Shown one piece after another: positions 29,685 through 41,690 of a stretch of DNA of 64,000 nucleotides. The position numbers were made by a program, and so were the translations under genes. How positions within the stretch are numbered: position 1 is the first letter of the stretch; each line of letters begins with the position of its first letter. The stretch is from Leptidea sinapis (taxonomy: Eukaryota > Arthropoda > Insecta > Lepidoptera > Pieridae), in the NCBI RefSeq assembly GCF_905404315.1, contig NC_066293.1:3487001-3551000 (forward strand), written 5' to 3'. The notes below the pieces were generated by a model, which did no database searches, was not told the origin of the DNA, and saw only the letters and a program-made list of their open reading frames with translations.

Positions 29685-29874
29685 TGAAGTTGTAGGCAGT
29701 GCTTACGCATGCGGATACCCCGCACCGGGGTGGCGCCCCGCACAGCGCCCCGCGTCCCGCGTGCGTATATCACGCTTTACAATAGATACCTATATGAAAT
29801 TGTTCTTTGCGGATGCTACGCATGCGGGCCAATCCCGCGTGCGTGAGCAAATCCGCGTGACACTAAAAGCGCCC

Positions 29875-30134
29875 TAATTCGTTAGCGTCCGCAAACACGT
29901 CATGTAGCTGTGATGGCGCTTGGTTGCAGCCCTCACAACATAGTGGTATTGCGTCAATACGTAGTGTCTTTAGGTACAATATCCAATCTTACCATTGTTT
30001 CTAGATCTAAGATGCGTCTGTCTTGAACCACCCAACCCAATGCAACGGCTGTCTCTTTCGCACCTTCGTAGCTAAAAGGTAAGGTAGCTAGAAGAAGGAT
30101 GCCTTGATCTATTAGAATCTGTGGCTACATTTTC
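29875..30134 (-). pseudogene. BEL/Pao RNase H relic right of H2, unit 2
   Basis: This resumes the BEL relic after the TAA duplication. It carries the GCGTCAATACG variant that recurs only before LINE-A copy 4. It ends in ACATTTTC (30127-30134), the LINE-A target duplication. Confidence 0.7.
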
Positions 30135-30907
30135 AAAAAAAAAAAATCAAATTCAAAATTTCTATATTTGGTATTAAAATATATATACAAAATTACTTAA
30201 ATCTACTTATTAAAGCAATTTACAATTAAGCCTTATATATGTAGGTATCAGAAAACTTATTTCTACAACCCTATCTACGTATTGAGGGATAAAACTTTAT
30301 TATGCTTAAAAAACTAATACATGAGGTTTGTGGGGGGGAGGGAATCCAGGAAACTGGGAAAACCTGGCTATTTGCTAGTGAATAACGTAATATTATCGTA
30401 ACCTATCACTTAACCTAACTTAAGACTAATGACTAGAACTTAAAAAACTAAATTAAAAACTAAGGTGAATAAATACATAGATATGTATACATACTTATAT
30501 AATTTATAAATATAAGACGGGTGTGGGGAGGGGGGGGGGGATCTTGGGAAAGGGAAGGAAGGAGAGGGAATAGGAGGCCAGTTTTCGCCGTTATTTAATT
30601 CTTATAACTAAACCAATTTACAATATATTGGTTTTACATTTATTCAGACCTAGCTAGAACTCTGTGTGCGTGAGTGTGTGTGTGTGTGTATACGCTAGTG
30701 TTCTGTGAGCTCTAACCAGTTGTGATGTGGTAATGCATGTTTGTAACGTTTTATGCTGAGGCAGTACTCTGTGAGTGACTTACGACTACAAGTCGACCGG
30801 AGGGCGGGGTTTATTCCGTCCTTCAGTCGGCGTAGCCCTCTGTAGAAGCTATGAGATATCTCTTGTATGTGTTGTTCTAATGTTGGGATGTTTTTCTTTA
30901 CATGAAG

Positions 30908-33457
30908 TCATTTAAGATTTGTACGCGGGTGGGTCCGGTAGATGGTTTTAATGGATCTATTTTGCACAGTTTGTAGTTTACGATAATTGTTTTGATTTGT
31001 GTTAATCCATACCGGACTTGCGTATGTCATGACCGGGCGTATGTAGGACTGGTATAGTAGACGCTTGTTACTAGTTGAGAGAGTGGAATTCCTATAGAAA
31101 ATGGGTCTCAACAGGCTCAAGGCAGTAAGTGCCTTAGAGCGGGCGTAATTAATATGAGGCGTGAAGGAAAGTTTCCGGTCGAGGATAAGTCCTAGGTATT
31201 TAGCCTGTGACTGCCATTCGACCGGGTGGTTATTAATATGTGGCTTTAAAGAGATGTTGAGTTTACGGGAAGTTTTGTATGAGAAAAGAACCGCCTCGGT
31301 CTTTGTGTCATTGATTTTAAGCTTCCACTTAGAGAAGTAGTTGCTTACACAATGTAGGGCTGTATTAAGGTGGGAGACTATAGATTTGATGTTCTTACTG
31401 CTGCACAGATAAGCTGTGTCATCAGCGTACAGGGCGAGGACCGTGTTCGGAGGTTTTGGAATGTCTCTCATATAGAGTAAAAATGCCCTCGGTGAGATGA
31501 TGGAGCCCTGTGGAACACCTGCTACTACTGGATGTGGGGGGGATAAACTATTTTTGACTCTAACTCTAAGAAATCTATTCGTAAGGAATGATTTTATTAT
31601 TCTACAATATTCAAAGGGGACTTGTGCTTCGAATAATTTGTGAACTAAGGCATCATGCCAGACGGTATCGAAGGCTTTCTCAAGGTCGAGTAGAACCATA
31701 CCAGTCTGGTGTCTCAAGTTAAATTGGTGTGTTATATGTTCGACTACGCGCGCCAGTTGGTGAGTAGTCGCGTGTGACCTTCGGAAACCGAATTGTTCCT
31801 CAGGTAGGTTTGATTCTATAAGTGAGTTTATTCTATTATTAATTAAAATTTCTAATATTTTACTTTGTGTGCAAAGTAAACTAATTGGTCTGTAGTTCGC
31901 GGGGGAGGTGGGATCTTTTCCCGGTTTGTGTATCGCGGTGATTACTGCTATTTTCCAGGACGAGGGAAAATAGGTAAGACGAAGGCACGCATTAAATATA
32001 TTAACTAAGGTGTCTATTGCTTTTGAAGGGAGGTGTTTTAGAAGTATGTTCTGTATGTCGTCGTGCCCGGGGGCAATTCGCGGTTTACAGGTTTTTAAAA
32101 TTAATTTGACTTCGCGAGGTACAACTGGCGTAGGTGCGGTCGGTCCGTTTATTTTGTAAAGGTGGTCTAGAGACCGCGACACCTCGCGTTCGGTGTCGGG
32201 GTCGCTCAGATCCACGGTGAGTCTATGCTGTCGCTCAAAGTGTGTACCTAGGGCCTCGGCCTTTTCAGCGTCCGACCGGGCGGGGCCCGAGGGGGTGCTG
32301 AAGCAGGGTAGAGGGGTGTGTACGTTTTTAAGGCGTCTCGCGAACTGCCAGAGGGAATTGTCGCGGGTGTCAAGCGATTCGAGCTTTTTGTTCCATTCGT
32401 TGGAAGTGAGAGATTTTATTTTAAAATATATTTGGTTTTGAAGTGAATTAATAATCGTGTTAAACCGACGCGTATGAAGTCTCTGTGCGTGATGTCGGTA
32501 TTGGTTTTTTAGTTTGATAAGTCTTGTTATGTCGTGTGGAAGTTTGTTTGTTTGTTTCGGTGTGAACGTCGGGATGTTCGCGTTACGGGCTTTGATTATA
32601 GCGTCAGTCAGTGTTTGTATGGCGTTGTCCACTAATTCGGGTCGGTGTAATTTTAAGGAGCCGGGGGAGGGGAGGGCTTCGTTAATATGTTTTTTATAAG
32701 TGTCCCATTTAGCATTACCGTATTTAAAGATAGGTCGCGAGATGCGCGGGATGAGGCTATTAATTTCGAAAATAATGGGCCAATGGTCCGAGATAACGTC
32801 ATAAGTCAGTGGGTCTGTAACGTTTGTGATATTTTTGGCAAGGGTGAGTTGTAATTGAGCGGCAGAGTGCCTAGGGTTGGAGGGGAGGTGGGTCGCTTTG
32901 TCCGGAATTAAAATATTATATTCGTGACCTGCAAAGTGATTAAAAAGACGCGATCCATTGGAATTTGCTCGATTGCAATCCCAGTGTCTATGGCGGGCGT
33001 GAAAATCTCCGGAACAGATGACGGTGTTGCCGAGAGAGAGAGCTTTTGCGATGGCTGTCGTGATTCTACTGTCTTGCTTAGGGCAATAAAAGTTAACTAT
33101 TGTGATGGGTGTCTGTCCGCGGTGAGACTCTAATCTAATTGCAATTATATCGCATATATCATGCTCCACCGGTGGAAGTGAATGATGCGATATATTTGAC
33201 TTGGCAAAAATTGCGACGCCACCTCGGGCGCGGTGGTCTGTCTGTCCGTCACGTCTGTAGCAGGTGTAACCGGGAATTGAAAAACGTCGTGCGGGAACGA
33301 GGTGTGTTTCTTGTATGAGTGTAATGTCGATGTTGTGTGTACCTAGGAAATGTATGAGTTCTCTTTTCCTACTCACAATACCGTTTATGTTAAGCGACGC
33401 TACTGGTAGAGGACGAGCAGTGCCAGTCGGGGGAGGGGTCGCCGTCTCTTCATCCAT
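30908..33457 (-). pseudogene. LINE-A ORF2 copy 2: endonuclease and reverse transcriptase
   Basis: This is an 849-residue open frame. APE endonuclease stations: SLNINGI (about residue 21), QETHL (about 50), SGDFHARHRHW (catalytic Asn of GDFN is His here) and ISDHWPI. RT stations: PANYRPISLLC, LLDLEKAFDTVWHD (motif A Asp), GVPQGSIISP and LALYADDTAYL near residue 680 with the YADD core, then a C-terminal region without an RNase H. Against copy 1 the frame ends early: CGA to TGA at the Arg after RTHPRTNLK, removing about 66 C-terminal residues. Cytoplasmic RNP formation with ORF1 and target-primed reverse transcription are the family roles. Confidence 0.92.
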
Positions 33458-34726
33458 GGATGCTCAGGAACTCAAATACTGTGATGATTTGCTCCTCGTA
33501 GCTCATGCTGCGGCGGAGCAGAGGCTTCAGCTGACCTGCGATTTTAATGAATTTTATAATTTCATGGGTTGACATTTCCTCAGAGTCTGGCTCTTCGGTT
33601 ATTTTAAAGGGGGCTGAGTCTGTCTCGACTCTTTTAAAGCCACCTGGCATAGGGCCAGTGGGCCTCGGCCAGTGGGCGGCGGTCCGGCAGTGGACCGCGT
33701 TGTGGGTGGCTGAAGGTCTGACGCTGACGGGGCGTTCCCTGTCATTACTGAGTACAACCCGCGGCCGTTGGCCATGTTCGATTTGAACAGGCGGGGCTGG
33801 GGTGGTGCGCTTTGGCGGGTCTGGAAGCGCTCCTGGCGCTCCTTGACGGCCGCAAGGTAGATGCGGCGTTGGGGGCACTGGCGGTACGAGGCCGCGTGCT
33901 CTCCGCCGCAGTTGCAGCACCGGACTGGAGCCTCCTCCTTCCGGTCGCACTCCGCTGTGAGGTGGGCTCCCGTGCACTTGACGCAGCGGGCGGCCCGGTT
34001 GTAGTTCCGTTCTGCATGTCCGAATGTCTGGCACCTGGAACACATAGTGCCGTATTTATTATTGGGTTTATATTTATAGATTCGCACCGATTGGTGAAAA
34101 ATATATTTAATTTTCCTGAAGGCATCGATATCAGTGCTCTTCGGGAGCGTCACTTGGTACCTTGGTACCAGTGCATCGCCCTTGAAGGCGACAACTCTCG
34201 TGGGTTTGAACCCCAGTTCCAGGAGTGCACTACCTAGCTCCTCTGCGGAGCTGTAGTACAGACCTTGGACGACAGAGATGTGAGCTCTGTCGTCCTTGTC
34301 AGTGTATGTGTGGAACTGCAAACGTTCCACACCTTTGAGCGCTGCAAGGGCCGATTCTTTATCGGCCTTAGTCTTGCAGGACAGCTGTGCCATATGTGGC
34401 TGGATATTGAAATTAAAATTTTTAATGCCCGCGGCGAGAAGCGCCGCTCGGCACCTTTCAAAATCAAAGTTCTCCTTGGAGATAATAATTGGAGTCGGCC
34501 TCGCCTGTGAGGGCTTGGCCGTTACCTTGGCTCCCGGTGTCTCCTGTACCGGGAGCGGCTTAAATACGTTGGCCGTCGCCAACGGCTTGGGGCGTCCGTT
34601 GTCCGGGCGCGGTTTGGCCGCACGCCGCCGCGTCACAGCGATCCAGTCCGGCAGGCCGCCGTGCAGCCGCTGGCCGGACTCCTGCTCCGGTGGCGAGGCC
34701 GCACACACACACGAGGAGTACAACAC
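33450..34726 (-). pseudogene. LINE-A ORF1 (gag) copy 2, frameshifted
   Basis: This matches copy 1 residue for residue in both frames (33599-34726 and 33450-34043). It includes the Tyr in the first zinc knuckle, the shortened MLYSSCVCAAS start, and the rearrangement at about 33660 that shifts the frame before the native C-terminus. A single event therefore predates duplication of units 1 and 2. Confidence 0.88.
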
Positions 34727-34836
34727 ACTAATTAATCAACTGCTTCGAAACCGTTAAAAAGCGCGCCAAAGGGGCGCGTGTAATTAATAATACTCGGAAT
34801 TGCGATAATAAGTTCCACAAAAACCAGCGCGCAAAC

Positions 34837-35327
34837 ACATTTTCCTATACGGCAATTTGTATTACATCCACTTAAGGAGTTTGCACTTTTCCTCGAAATC
34901 AGCCTTCGTTAATGTTTGCGGGGATAAGTGTTTATTTTTTATAGTTTTTGCTTGTCCTTTAAAGGCTATTTTGGTCCGATCCTTTGAAATTGAACGAGAC
35001 CCTGTTAGACTTCATTGTCGCGATTTTCATATTGGCGATGGCCTCAATAGAGCCACTAGGCTCTATTGAGGCTTATTATTCGGCTATTGCAGGGACTTAC
35101 AAATTCACGGTGGAACCATTATTGAGCAAAGCGCACGCGTGACCGGTACTATCTTCCAAGAGGACTGTGACCCATTCTTGACACAGTTGAGATTCATTTG
35201 TATCAATCGTGATGAGTGCCAACCTGTTCGGCTTGGATTCGACGAATCTTCTCCTTCCGCTAATTTACTATTGAGTGTTATGCTTCCAATCAATCATGTC
35301 ACCGGCATCGTTAACAACTCACTATAA
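34837..35327 (-). pseudogene. BEL gag-protease relic, unit 2
   Basis: It is indistinguishable from 17812-18302, including the Asp-to-Asn protease change and the 14-bp fold-back (35041-35072). Confidence 0.72.
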
Positions 35328-35510
35328 GAGCGTGTCCACACGGCGCGTTGCGTTGCGTTGCGTCGTCGCAACGCAAATATTTTGACGCATAGCCGGCCAC
35401 ACGGGCGCTGCAGCGTTACTATGACGCAGTCAACGTTCCGTCGGCGCAGCGGCGACGCACAGTTGCGGCAAGTATTTTGAAAAAAATTCGCAGTCAGTCT
35501 ATAGCAAATC

Positions 35511-35809
35511 ATGGATCGGAAAAGACGTCTAGCATTGCTCCTATTACTACGTCACCGCCGAAATCGACGCAAGATCACAAGACGGTACTGGATCAGTCCT
35601 TTCATTTCATTAAGAAATCGTGATGGACAGTTTTTTTTTTTAGAATATCGGGAGTTGCTATTAGACGAAAAGAAGTTTTATAATTTTTTTAGAATGAGTG
35701 TATCCAGCTTCGAATGTTTATTGAAGTCCTTAGAACCACACATACGAAAAAACTATACTAATATGAGGAATCCAGTGGAACCAGTAGAAATGCTGGGAAT
35801 CACTTTAAG
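35511..35809 (+). CDS. H1 transposase exon 1, unit 2 copy
   Basis: Identical in translation to 18486-18784, with the donor AAG/GTAACT. It pairs with the acceptor at 36943 to restore the R-Y-L junction. Confidence 0.8.
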
Positions 35810-36009
35810 GTAACTATATAAATATATTTAAGTAATAAAAATATAACAGTTTTTTTGGTTTGTTTAATTAGTAATCAACTCACAAATAATCAGCAATTGT
35901 CATAATTTTAAATTTAGACATTATTTAAGAGAGTAATCAACTCACAAATAATCAGCAATTGTCATAATTTTAAATTTAGACATTATGTAAGAGAGATATC
36001 ATCCAGTAA

Positions 36010-36623
36010 TTACAAATTAGAAAAATCGTATTCAGTTTCTTCACTTGCTTGAGATGTTTCTGGAGATGTAATTGAATTATTAAAATCAGAAATGTATGTA
36101 CTTTGAAAATTTGCTGTTTGATACCCATATGGTGGTTGGTGAGACGTTGATGGGCCACTCACATATGATGATGTTTGTCCATACCGCATTTCATCTATAA
36201 TTTGTATAACTTTACTTTGGAAACGGAGAGTTTCTCGGTCGGAAAATTCTTGAATAGATGGCAATATAGCTCTGAAAAAGGACATATGGCGATTTTCCGG
36301 CTCCTTGAGAAGTTTTAGTCCTTCTCTTTCAAACTCATCCATTTGCATTGCCCTTTTGCGCGCGACTGGAACATAGCGCGGAGTGTTGTCTGTGGTAATG
36401 TCATCATTTGTAGACGTAGATTCATTGTTGATTTCTCTAGGCGAGTCTAAGCTAGATTCGGTGGCATTTTGTTCCACTTTTCTCAAAAAAAGGAGTTGAT
36501 TGTATAAATGATACTTCTTCAGTTTCGTAGCGCCCGAGCCCGATTTTGATGCTTCTTTTAATTTTTTTGAATATCTGAAGTAATTATCTTTTACACTTCT
36601 CCATTTTTTTATTAAATCATTAC
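36010..36623 (-). CDS. H1 MADF-BESS exon 2, unit 2 copy
   Basis: Same translation as 18985-19598 (NDLIKKWRSVKDNYFRY, then the BESS region FFRAILPSIQEF). Open throughout. With the exon at 38026-38212 it makes an intact 266-residue protein. Confidence 0.8.
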
Positions 36624-36943
36624 CTGCAAAACCAATAGTAAACATGATTTAATAATTTATACATAGTGAATTTCTCGATAAAATTTAATGACATATTCAG
36701 ATATCGTTAACAAACACTATGTGACCGACTCTGGAATCGTGAAAATATAACAGCTGTTACATACAAAAAGCAATACCTACTGAATCAAAATGTATGCAAC
36801 AGCTGCTATTTTTTTCGCGATTCTAGAATTAATTGGTTACATAGAGAAAGTTATTTGCTATCGATGTCTGAATATGTCAGTATTTTTTTTCGGGTATCTA
36901 TCTATCTCATAAATGCATATTATAATAATTATTTTCTTTTCAG

Positions 36944-37758
36944 ATACCTAGGAAGTGGAAATTCAATAACTGATTTACATTTCAAATTCAAACGGGGAAA
37001 ATCTACTATTGCATATATAATACAAAGAGTTTGTCGTGCTATATGGACCAATCTTCTTCGAGACAACATCCCTGAACTGACAACTGAAAGTTTCCAAACA
37101 ATAGCGAGGGGTTTTGATGTAAAGGCAAATTTTCCTCAATGTGTTGGTGCCATCGACGGCAAACATATCCGCGTGTGTAATCCTGCAAATAGTGGCTCAC
37201 TTTTTTTTAATTATAAAGCCTTTTTTTCGATTGTGTTGCTAGCTATTGTGGATTCAAATTACAAATTCGTATTTGTCGACATCGGTGCATACGGAAAAGC
37301 CACCTCAACCCCAGCCACTCTCTGGTAGCAATATACCAACCCCGTATGTATTTGTGGGTGACGAAGCTTTTGGACTGAGCAAACATATTATGCGTCCATA
37401 TGGCGGTCAAAATCTCGACTTACAACAAAAGGTTTTCAATTACCGTCTAAGCAGAGCCAGAAGATATGTCGAATGCGCTTTTGGGATTATGGCTAACAAA
37501 TGGCGCATTTTTCACAGACCGATAGACGTGTCCTATGACTTCGCTACTGACATTATAAAAGCATGTTGTGTATTACACAATTTTGTCGCTGATCGAGATG
37601 GTTTTAGACAAAGAGATAAATTTGCTATAAGTGTTGATGAATTTCTCCCAATACAACCCGTACATGAAGAACAGACAGCACCGAATGTCATAAGACAGCA
37701 ATATGCGACCTATTTTATGACTAGAGGAACTCTGCCTTGGCAGCTAAATAAGGTATAA
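36944..37758 (+). pseudogene. H1 transposase exon 2, unit 2 copy, same deletion
   Basis: It carries the same internal deletion and frameshift as the unit 1 copy (first frame ends at 37328, second frame 37246-37758 resumes at the VGDEAFGL block). No independent decay is visible. Confidence 0.83.
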
Positions 37759-37767
37759 TTGTATTAT

Positions 37768-37984
37768 GAGGGTTTTCAAGGTTTTCTTGCACCGCCAATT
37801 CCGCGATCAGTAAAAAAATAATATTTTATACCTACTCAGCGTAGTCTAGGTTAGTTTTGAGCTAAGTAATAAAATAGTACTCACGCTAATCTAAATTCCC
37901 TAAGTTTTAAAATTTTAGAGTGTCGAGATATTAATTTTGTACTGATCGCGGAATTGGCGGTGCAAGAAAATCTTGAAAGCCCTC
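37768..37984. mobile_element. 217-bp fold-back MITE inside H1, unit 2 copy
   Basis: Same element and position within H1 as 20743-20959, with about 45-bp inverted arms containing GCACCGCCAATTCCGCGATC. Confidence 0.85.
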
Positions 37985-38025
37985 TTAAATAAAAAAAAAA
38001 AAAAATATCTGTACTGTGAACTCAC

Positions 38026-38212
38026 CAACTTTATTTTTTCGTTCAGCTGTGAAATTCTCGTAATCAGGAAATAAAACTTTTGATATGTCTTCCCAGGCTT
38101 TTGTTTTTAAATTTTTATTTTTAAAATCTACGTTTGACTTGTCCCATATAATTTCCCTTTCCTGTATCAATGTAATCAAGTAATCTATGTCAATTTCTTC
38201 AATGGTATTCAT
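38026..38212 (-). CDS. H1 MADF-BESS exon 1, unit 2 copy
   Basis: Same translation, ATG and GTGAGT donor as 21001-21187. Confidence 0.77.
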
Positions 38213-38511
38213 TTTACCCTGCAAATAAAACTAATTACCCTGCAAATAAAACTAAATACAAAAACGTAAACGTAAAACGAAATGAGCTTCCGTGTATCCT
38301 CTCTGTCAACGCACAAGCAACTGAGCGCTGACGCTCCGACGTCGCACGAGTACACCCCCTCCCGCTTCGTCTCGGGGGCTGCTGTCCGTCATGTGTGCGT
38401 TGCGACGACGCAGCGCGCCGTGTGAACACCTTGGTTATTTGTATGTAAAACAACGCAGTGGTAGCGCTGCGTCGACGCAACGCTGACGCAACGCGCCGTG
38501 TGGACTGGCTC

Positions 38512-38644
38512 TAAGTGTCCCCTACTTATATGGACCAAATGAAACGGACAGGCTACCATAATGGGCTAACATTGAAGATGCCTTGTGGTGATCAATTAAA
38601 AAAACTAAAATTGTATGAAAAAAATGAGGGGAAGAGACCGGTAG
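38512..38644 (-). pseudogene. BEL relic right of H1, unit 2
   Basis: Equivalent to 21487-21619. It ends at GACCGGTAGTG, the border with the viral-like gene. Confidence 0.65.
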
Positions 38645-40010
38645 TGATTTTCTGTAAAACATTTGTATGAAACTTAAATAACATTACATTTAAATAAGAT
38701 TTTAGACTTAAAATTAAATAAATCTAATACTGATTGGTTAACAATAATAAAATTAAGATTAACCTATTTGTCTCGAAAATCTGTACCCTTGATCCTACTC
38801 GGCGTGGCCTCGGAAATTCTTTGACTTAACGTCACTGACGTGAGTTAGCGCGGACTGATGATCATCCTGCGCACAATAGCGTTGGTGCGATTCCTTTGCG
38901 AATCAGAGATCGAAACGAATCGATCTTCTCCTTCTCCTAACTCTTGTGGAATCACCCATTGTTGTCCAGGGACATTTTCAACGCAACACCAGTTGGCGTT
39001 GGTTCCGTTGACTGCCTCTTTGTACAATTGGTATCCCATGAGATAGGATGCACCGAATGTTGACACTGAATTTGCGTTCGCTGATTTCGGCCTCACAATG
39101 TGGCTTGTCCAGCGCGCGTTCACGTCAACATTCTCATCAGTTGGTACTGATCTGATGAGCTGAACGCCGTCACCGTCGCCGTTAACGCGTCAATCTTAAC
39201 TTTTTCGTTGCGGAATGTGGGACATCCCATAAAATAGTCGTTGACTTTTTGTAGCAGGTGTACGTTTAGACGGGTTCCCCCTACGGTTTCGTCAAATTGA
39301 GCAGCTGTGATTCCTACTGACTGCAGTAGAATTCGCACCTCCGCTTTTCTGACACCGATGGGTCCGAGGTATCCACACATTGATCTGGTGGGCCTCGTTC
39401 TTGGTGGCAGCACCCAGATGTTTGGTACAGGCTGTACCGCATCGGACGCTTCCTGCCATCAAGATATCTCCACAGACGCCTAGTGAAGGCATCTCTTCGT
39501 AGAGATTATGTGTTGCGGCTGGTGGTCAATGGCTGGTGAATGATAACCACCCCCTCCTTGCACTACTGTCACTGGGAGAGTATGGCTGGCGAGGTAGACG
39601 GTTTTACCCGTCGGGTCCTTCACGCTGCCGATCCCCTTTAGAAACAGGTAGATGGGCTGGGGCACGTTATAGTCGTGTGCCATTATCGCTTATTATTATA
39701 TTATGCAAAATTCCAATTCATGGAACGTCAAATTTGTGTTGCCACGTTTGACTTTGTTATCCAATAAACGTGCCCAAAGTAATGCCGTAGAATAATACAT
39801 AAGCATTCCCTTATTCATTTGTTTATCGAGGTTCTGATCATCCCCTCCTATGGAGGAGTAGACCTCGTCAACGATCTCAGGTAACCTCGCATATGACGGG
39901 GTTATTTCCTGGTTGACGTTTATTTCGCGGACGGCCACGTCAATGCCAAATATTGAATCAGCCCACATGGGGTGATTCTTCTGTGGCGTTGAGTTTGTAG
40001 CTTTGTCCAA
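38645..40010 (-). pseudogene. Viral nucleoprotein-like gene, unit 2
   Basis: Same four-ORF breakdown as unit 1 (39696-40010, 39480-39683, 39120-39413, 38845-39123), with one visible residue difference near 38900 where unit 2 agrees with units 3 and 4 (Asp) and unit 1 is private (Glu). All frame breaks are shared with unit 1. Identification as viral has the same limited basis. Confidence 0.45.
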
Positions 40011-40047
40011 CGAATATCATAGATTTCATTAGGATTTATATTATATT

Positions 40048-40905
40048 TCAATGAATGCAAATTGAGAGTTTAACTGACACATTACCTCTATATTTCTCCA
40101 TTCGCCTATTATTCATAGGAACAAACGTAAACTTTTTAATTTTATTACATTTATTGACCTCAATATTAAAAGAGGCTAACTGGCCAAAGTGGTCTGAACT
40201 CAGTTTGTTTATTATTGCCTGAGAAATGGGTTTATAATTCGAGAATATGTTATCAATACAGCTTTTTGAGGTGCCGGTTACTCTAGTGGGCTCTACGAAA
40301 ATATTGGTTAAATCATATGATTTGAACAAAGATCTGAATCTAATGCTGGTGGTGGATTTTTCTAATAAATTAATATTAAAATCACCACATATCATGATAA
40401 ACTTCTTCGACTTACATAATTTTAGTAGAACCTCCTCCAATACACTTTCAAATAATTCATATACTGCATCTGGGGGTCTGTATATACTGACAACAATGGC
40501 GTGATCAAGCTCTGCACAGGCTATTTCAATGGTACGTTCAACAGAGAGGCCTACAATATCTTCACGTTCTTTGAATTTAAATAATTTACTTACAAGTATA
40601 AGAGAACCGCCACGTGTAGCCTTTTCTCTGCAAAACGCACTTGCCACCTGATTACCACTGAAGTTAAAGATGAGCTCATATTTTCTGAGCCAGTGCTCTG
40701 TTAAACATAAAATATGTATATCTTTATGATCCATAAATAACTCCAGTTCAAGTTCTTTACCAAATAATCCTTGCATGTTTTGGTGCGTCAGGTTTGCAAT
40801 TTTACAATTATTACTTATTCTAGTACATGATAAATTACTTGTTTTTACACTGCTAGAGGAGTCCCCTATTGTCTTATTGTTTAATTTTTTGGAAAATATT
40901 CCCAA
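40048..40905 (-). CDS. LINE-B endonuclease fragment, unit 2
   Basis: 285 residues, identical to the unit 1 copy, with all endonuclease stations (QNMQGL, TEHWL, GDFN, SDH) kept and no RT. Starts 25 bases before the ORF1 end. Confidence 0.84.
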   Translation of the reverse strand: MGIFSKKLNNKTIGDSSSSVKTSNLSCTRISNNCKIANLTHQNMQGLFGKELELELFMDHKDIHILCLTEHWLRKYELIFNFSGNQVASAFCREKATRGGSLILVSKLFKFKEREDIVGLSVERTIEIACAELDHAIVVSIYRPPDAVYELFESVLEEVLLKLCKSKKFIMICGDFNINLLEKSTTSIRFRSLFKSYDLTNIFVEPTRVTGTSKSCIDNIFSNYKPISQAIINKLSSDHFGQLASFNIEVNKCNKIKKFTFVPMNNRRMEKYRGNVSVKLSICIH

Positions 40906-41666
40906 TCTTTACTTAAATTAGTATACTGCTCAATAGAAGCAGTGGTTATTAAATTAATACTCTGCTCAATAAAATCAGTGGTTATTAAATTATTACTCCG
41001 GTCAATAGAAGCGGAGTCCAAAAAGTTATCACACTGCTCAATAGAAGCAGTGCTTATCAACTTACAACTAACCTGCTCAAAAGAAGCAGGTGACGGGATT
41101 GCCAAATAGTTGGCTGTGTTATAAAATAAATAATATGATAGCGATTTTGCTATCTGTCTTTTATAATAATTAGATAGGTGTAACCTATCAGATGTCAATA
41201 TATTACATTTTTTATAATTAATTATATTTTTTATGTCTATTATCTGTATTTTACTAGATAATTTATTATCATTACATGTCAAATAATTAGAATGAGACAG
41301 TAGGGTTAACATATTGTTCAAATTATATCTAATTTTGTTTTCCTGCGGCAAATCAGGCATGAAAGGAAATGTGAATAATACAAGATTTTCTATTTTTAAG
41401 GTATTTAAGTCACTGTACAGTTTTTGTATTTTTTTTATATCTAAATTACCTCTTCTCCCAATCATTACAATAACAGAAGTATTAGAGCAGTGAGTATCAC
41501 TAATAATTCGTTTAATCGTAGCCGGACCATTCCGCTTTTGGTTGGCTGAAGAGGCAGCGCGTGGTTTTCCGACTTTTTCAGGGTCGAAAAGCTCTGGTTT
41601 TCCTCGGTAGCCGGGAGCTATCTTTTTGATCTCCTCAGGTGTATATAATTTCCTGTCTGGGTTCAT
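40881..41666 (-). CDS. LINE-B ORF1, unit 2
   Basis: 261 residues, identical to the unit 1 copy, open from MNPDRKLYTPEEI to the repeat-rich end. Confidence 0.65.
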   Translation of the reverse strand: MNPDRKLYTPEEIKKIAPGYRGKPELFDPEKVGKPRAASSANQKRNGPATIKRIISDTHCSNTSVIVMIGRRGNLDIKKIQKLYSDLNTLKIENLVLFTFPFMPDLPQENKIRYNLNNMLTLLSHSNYLTCNDNKLSSKIQIIDIKNIINYKKCNILTSDRLHLSNYYKRQIAKSLSYYLFYNTANYLAIPSPASFEQVSCKLISTASIEQCDNFLDSASIDRSNNLITTDFIEQSINLITTASIEQYTNLSKDWEYFPKN

Positions 41667-41690
41667 GTTTTCAAATTAATCGTCCGAAAG

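Larger units (their letters stand above)
25770..29874 (+). mobile_element. PIF/Harbinger element H2 (4105 bp)
   Basis: Terminal inverted repeats of about 58 bp start GGGCCCTTTTAGTGTCACGC at the left and GGGCGCTTTTAGTGTCACGC at the right (inverted), with one mismatch. They are flanked by TAA (25767-25769 and 29875-29877). The empty site is kept at 3736-3738, 13612-13614, 42795-42797 and 50992-50994 (GTTAATTCG). H2 encodes the same two proteins as H1 in the same interlocked layout, but with different sequence, so it is a separate family. Two fold-back MITEs and part of a third sit in its introns. Confidence 0.95.
30135..34836 (-). mobile_element. LINE-A copy 2 (4702 bp), most complete RT
   Basis: Flanked by ACATTTTC (30127-30134 and 34837-34844). 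It is full length on both sides, with 12 terminal T on the sense strand. The RT domain is complete, ORF1 is frameshifted as in copy 1, and ORF2 has an early stop. Confidence 0.9.
35328..38511 (+). mobile_element. PIF/Harbinger element H1, copy in unit 2
   Basis: It has the same length, the same termini and the same TAA flanks (35325-35327 and 38512-38514) as 18303-21486. Because flanks and target duplication are shared, it arose by duplication of the unit and not by a second transposition. Confidence 0.95.
40011..41690 (-). mobile_element. LINE-B 5' half, unit 2
   Basis: Same extent and junctions as unit 1: viral-like gene on the left, PB1 fragment on the right. The 36-bp hairpin repeat lies at 40921-41101. 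Confidence 0.75.
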
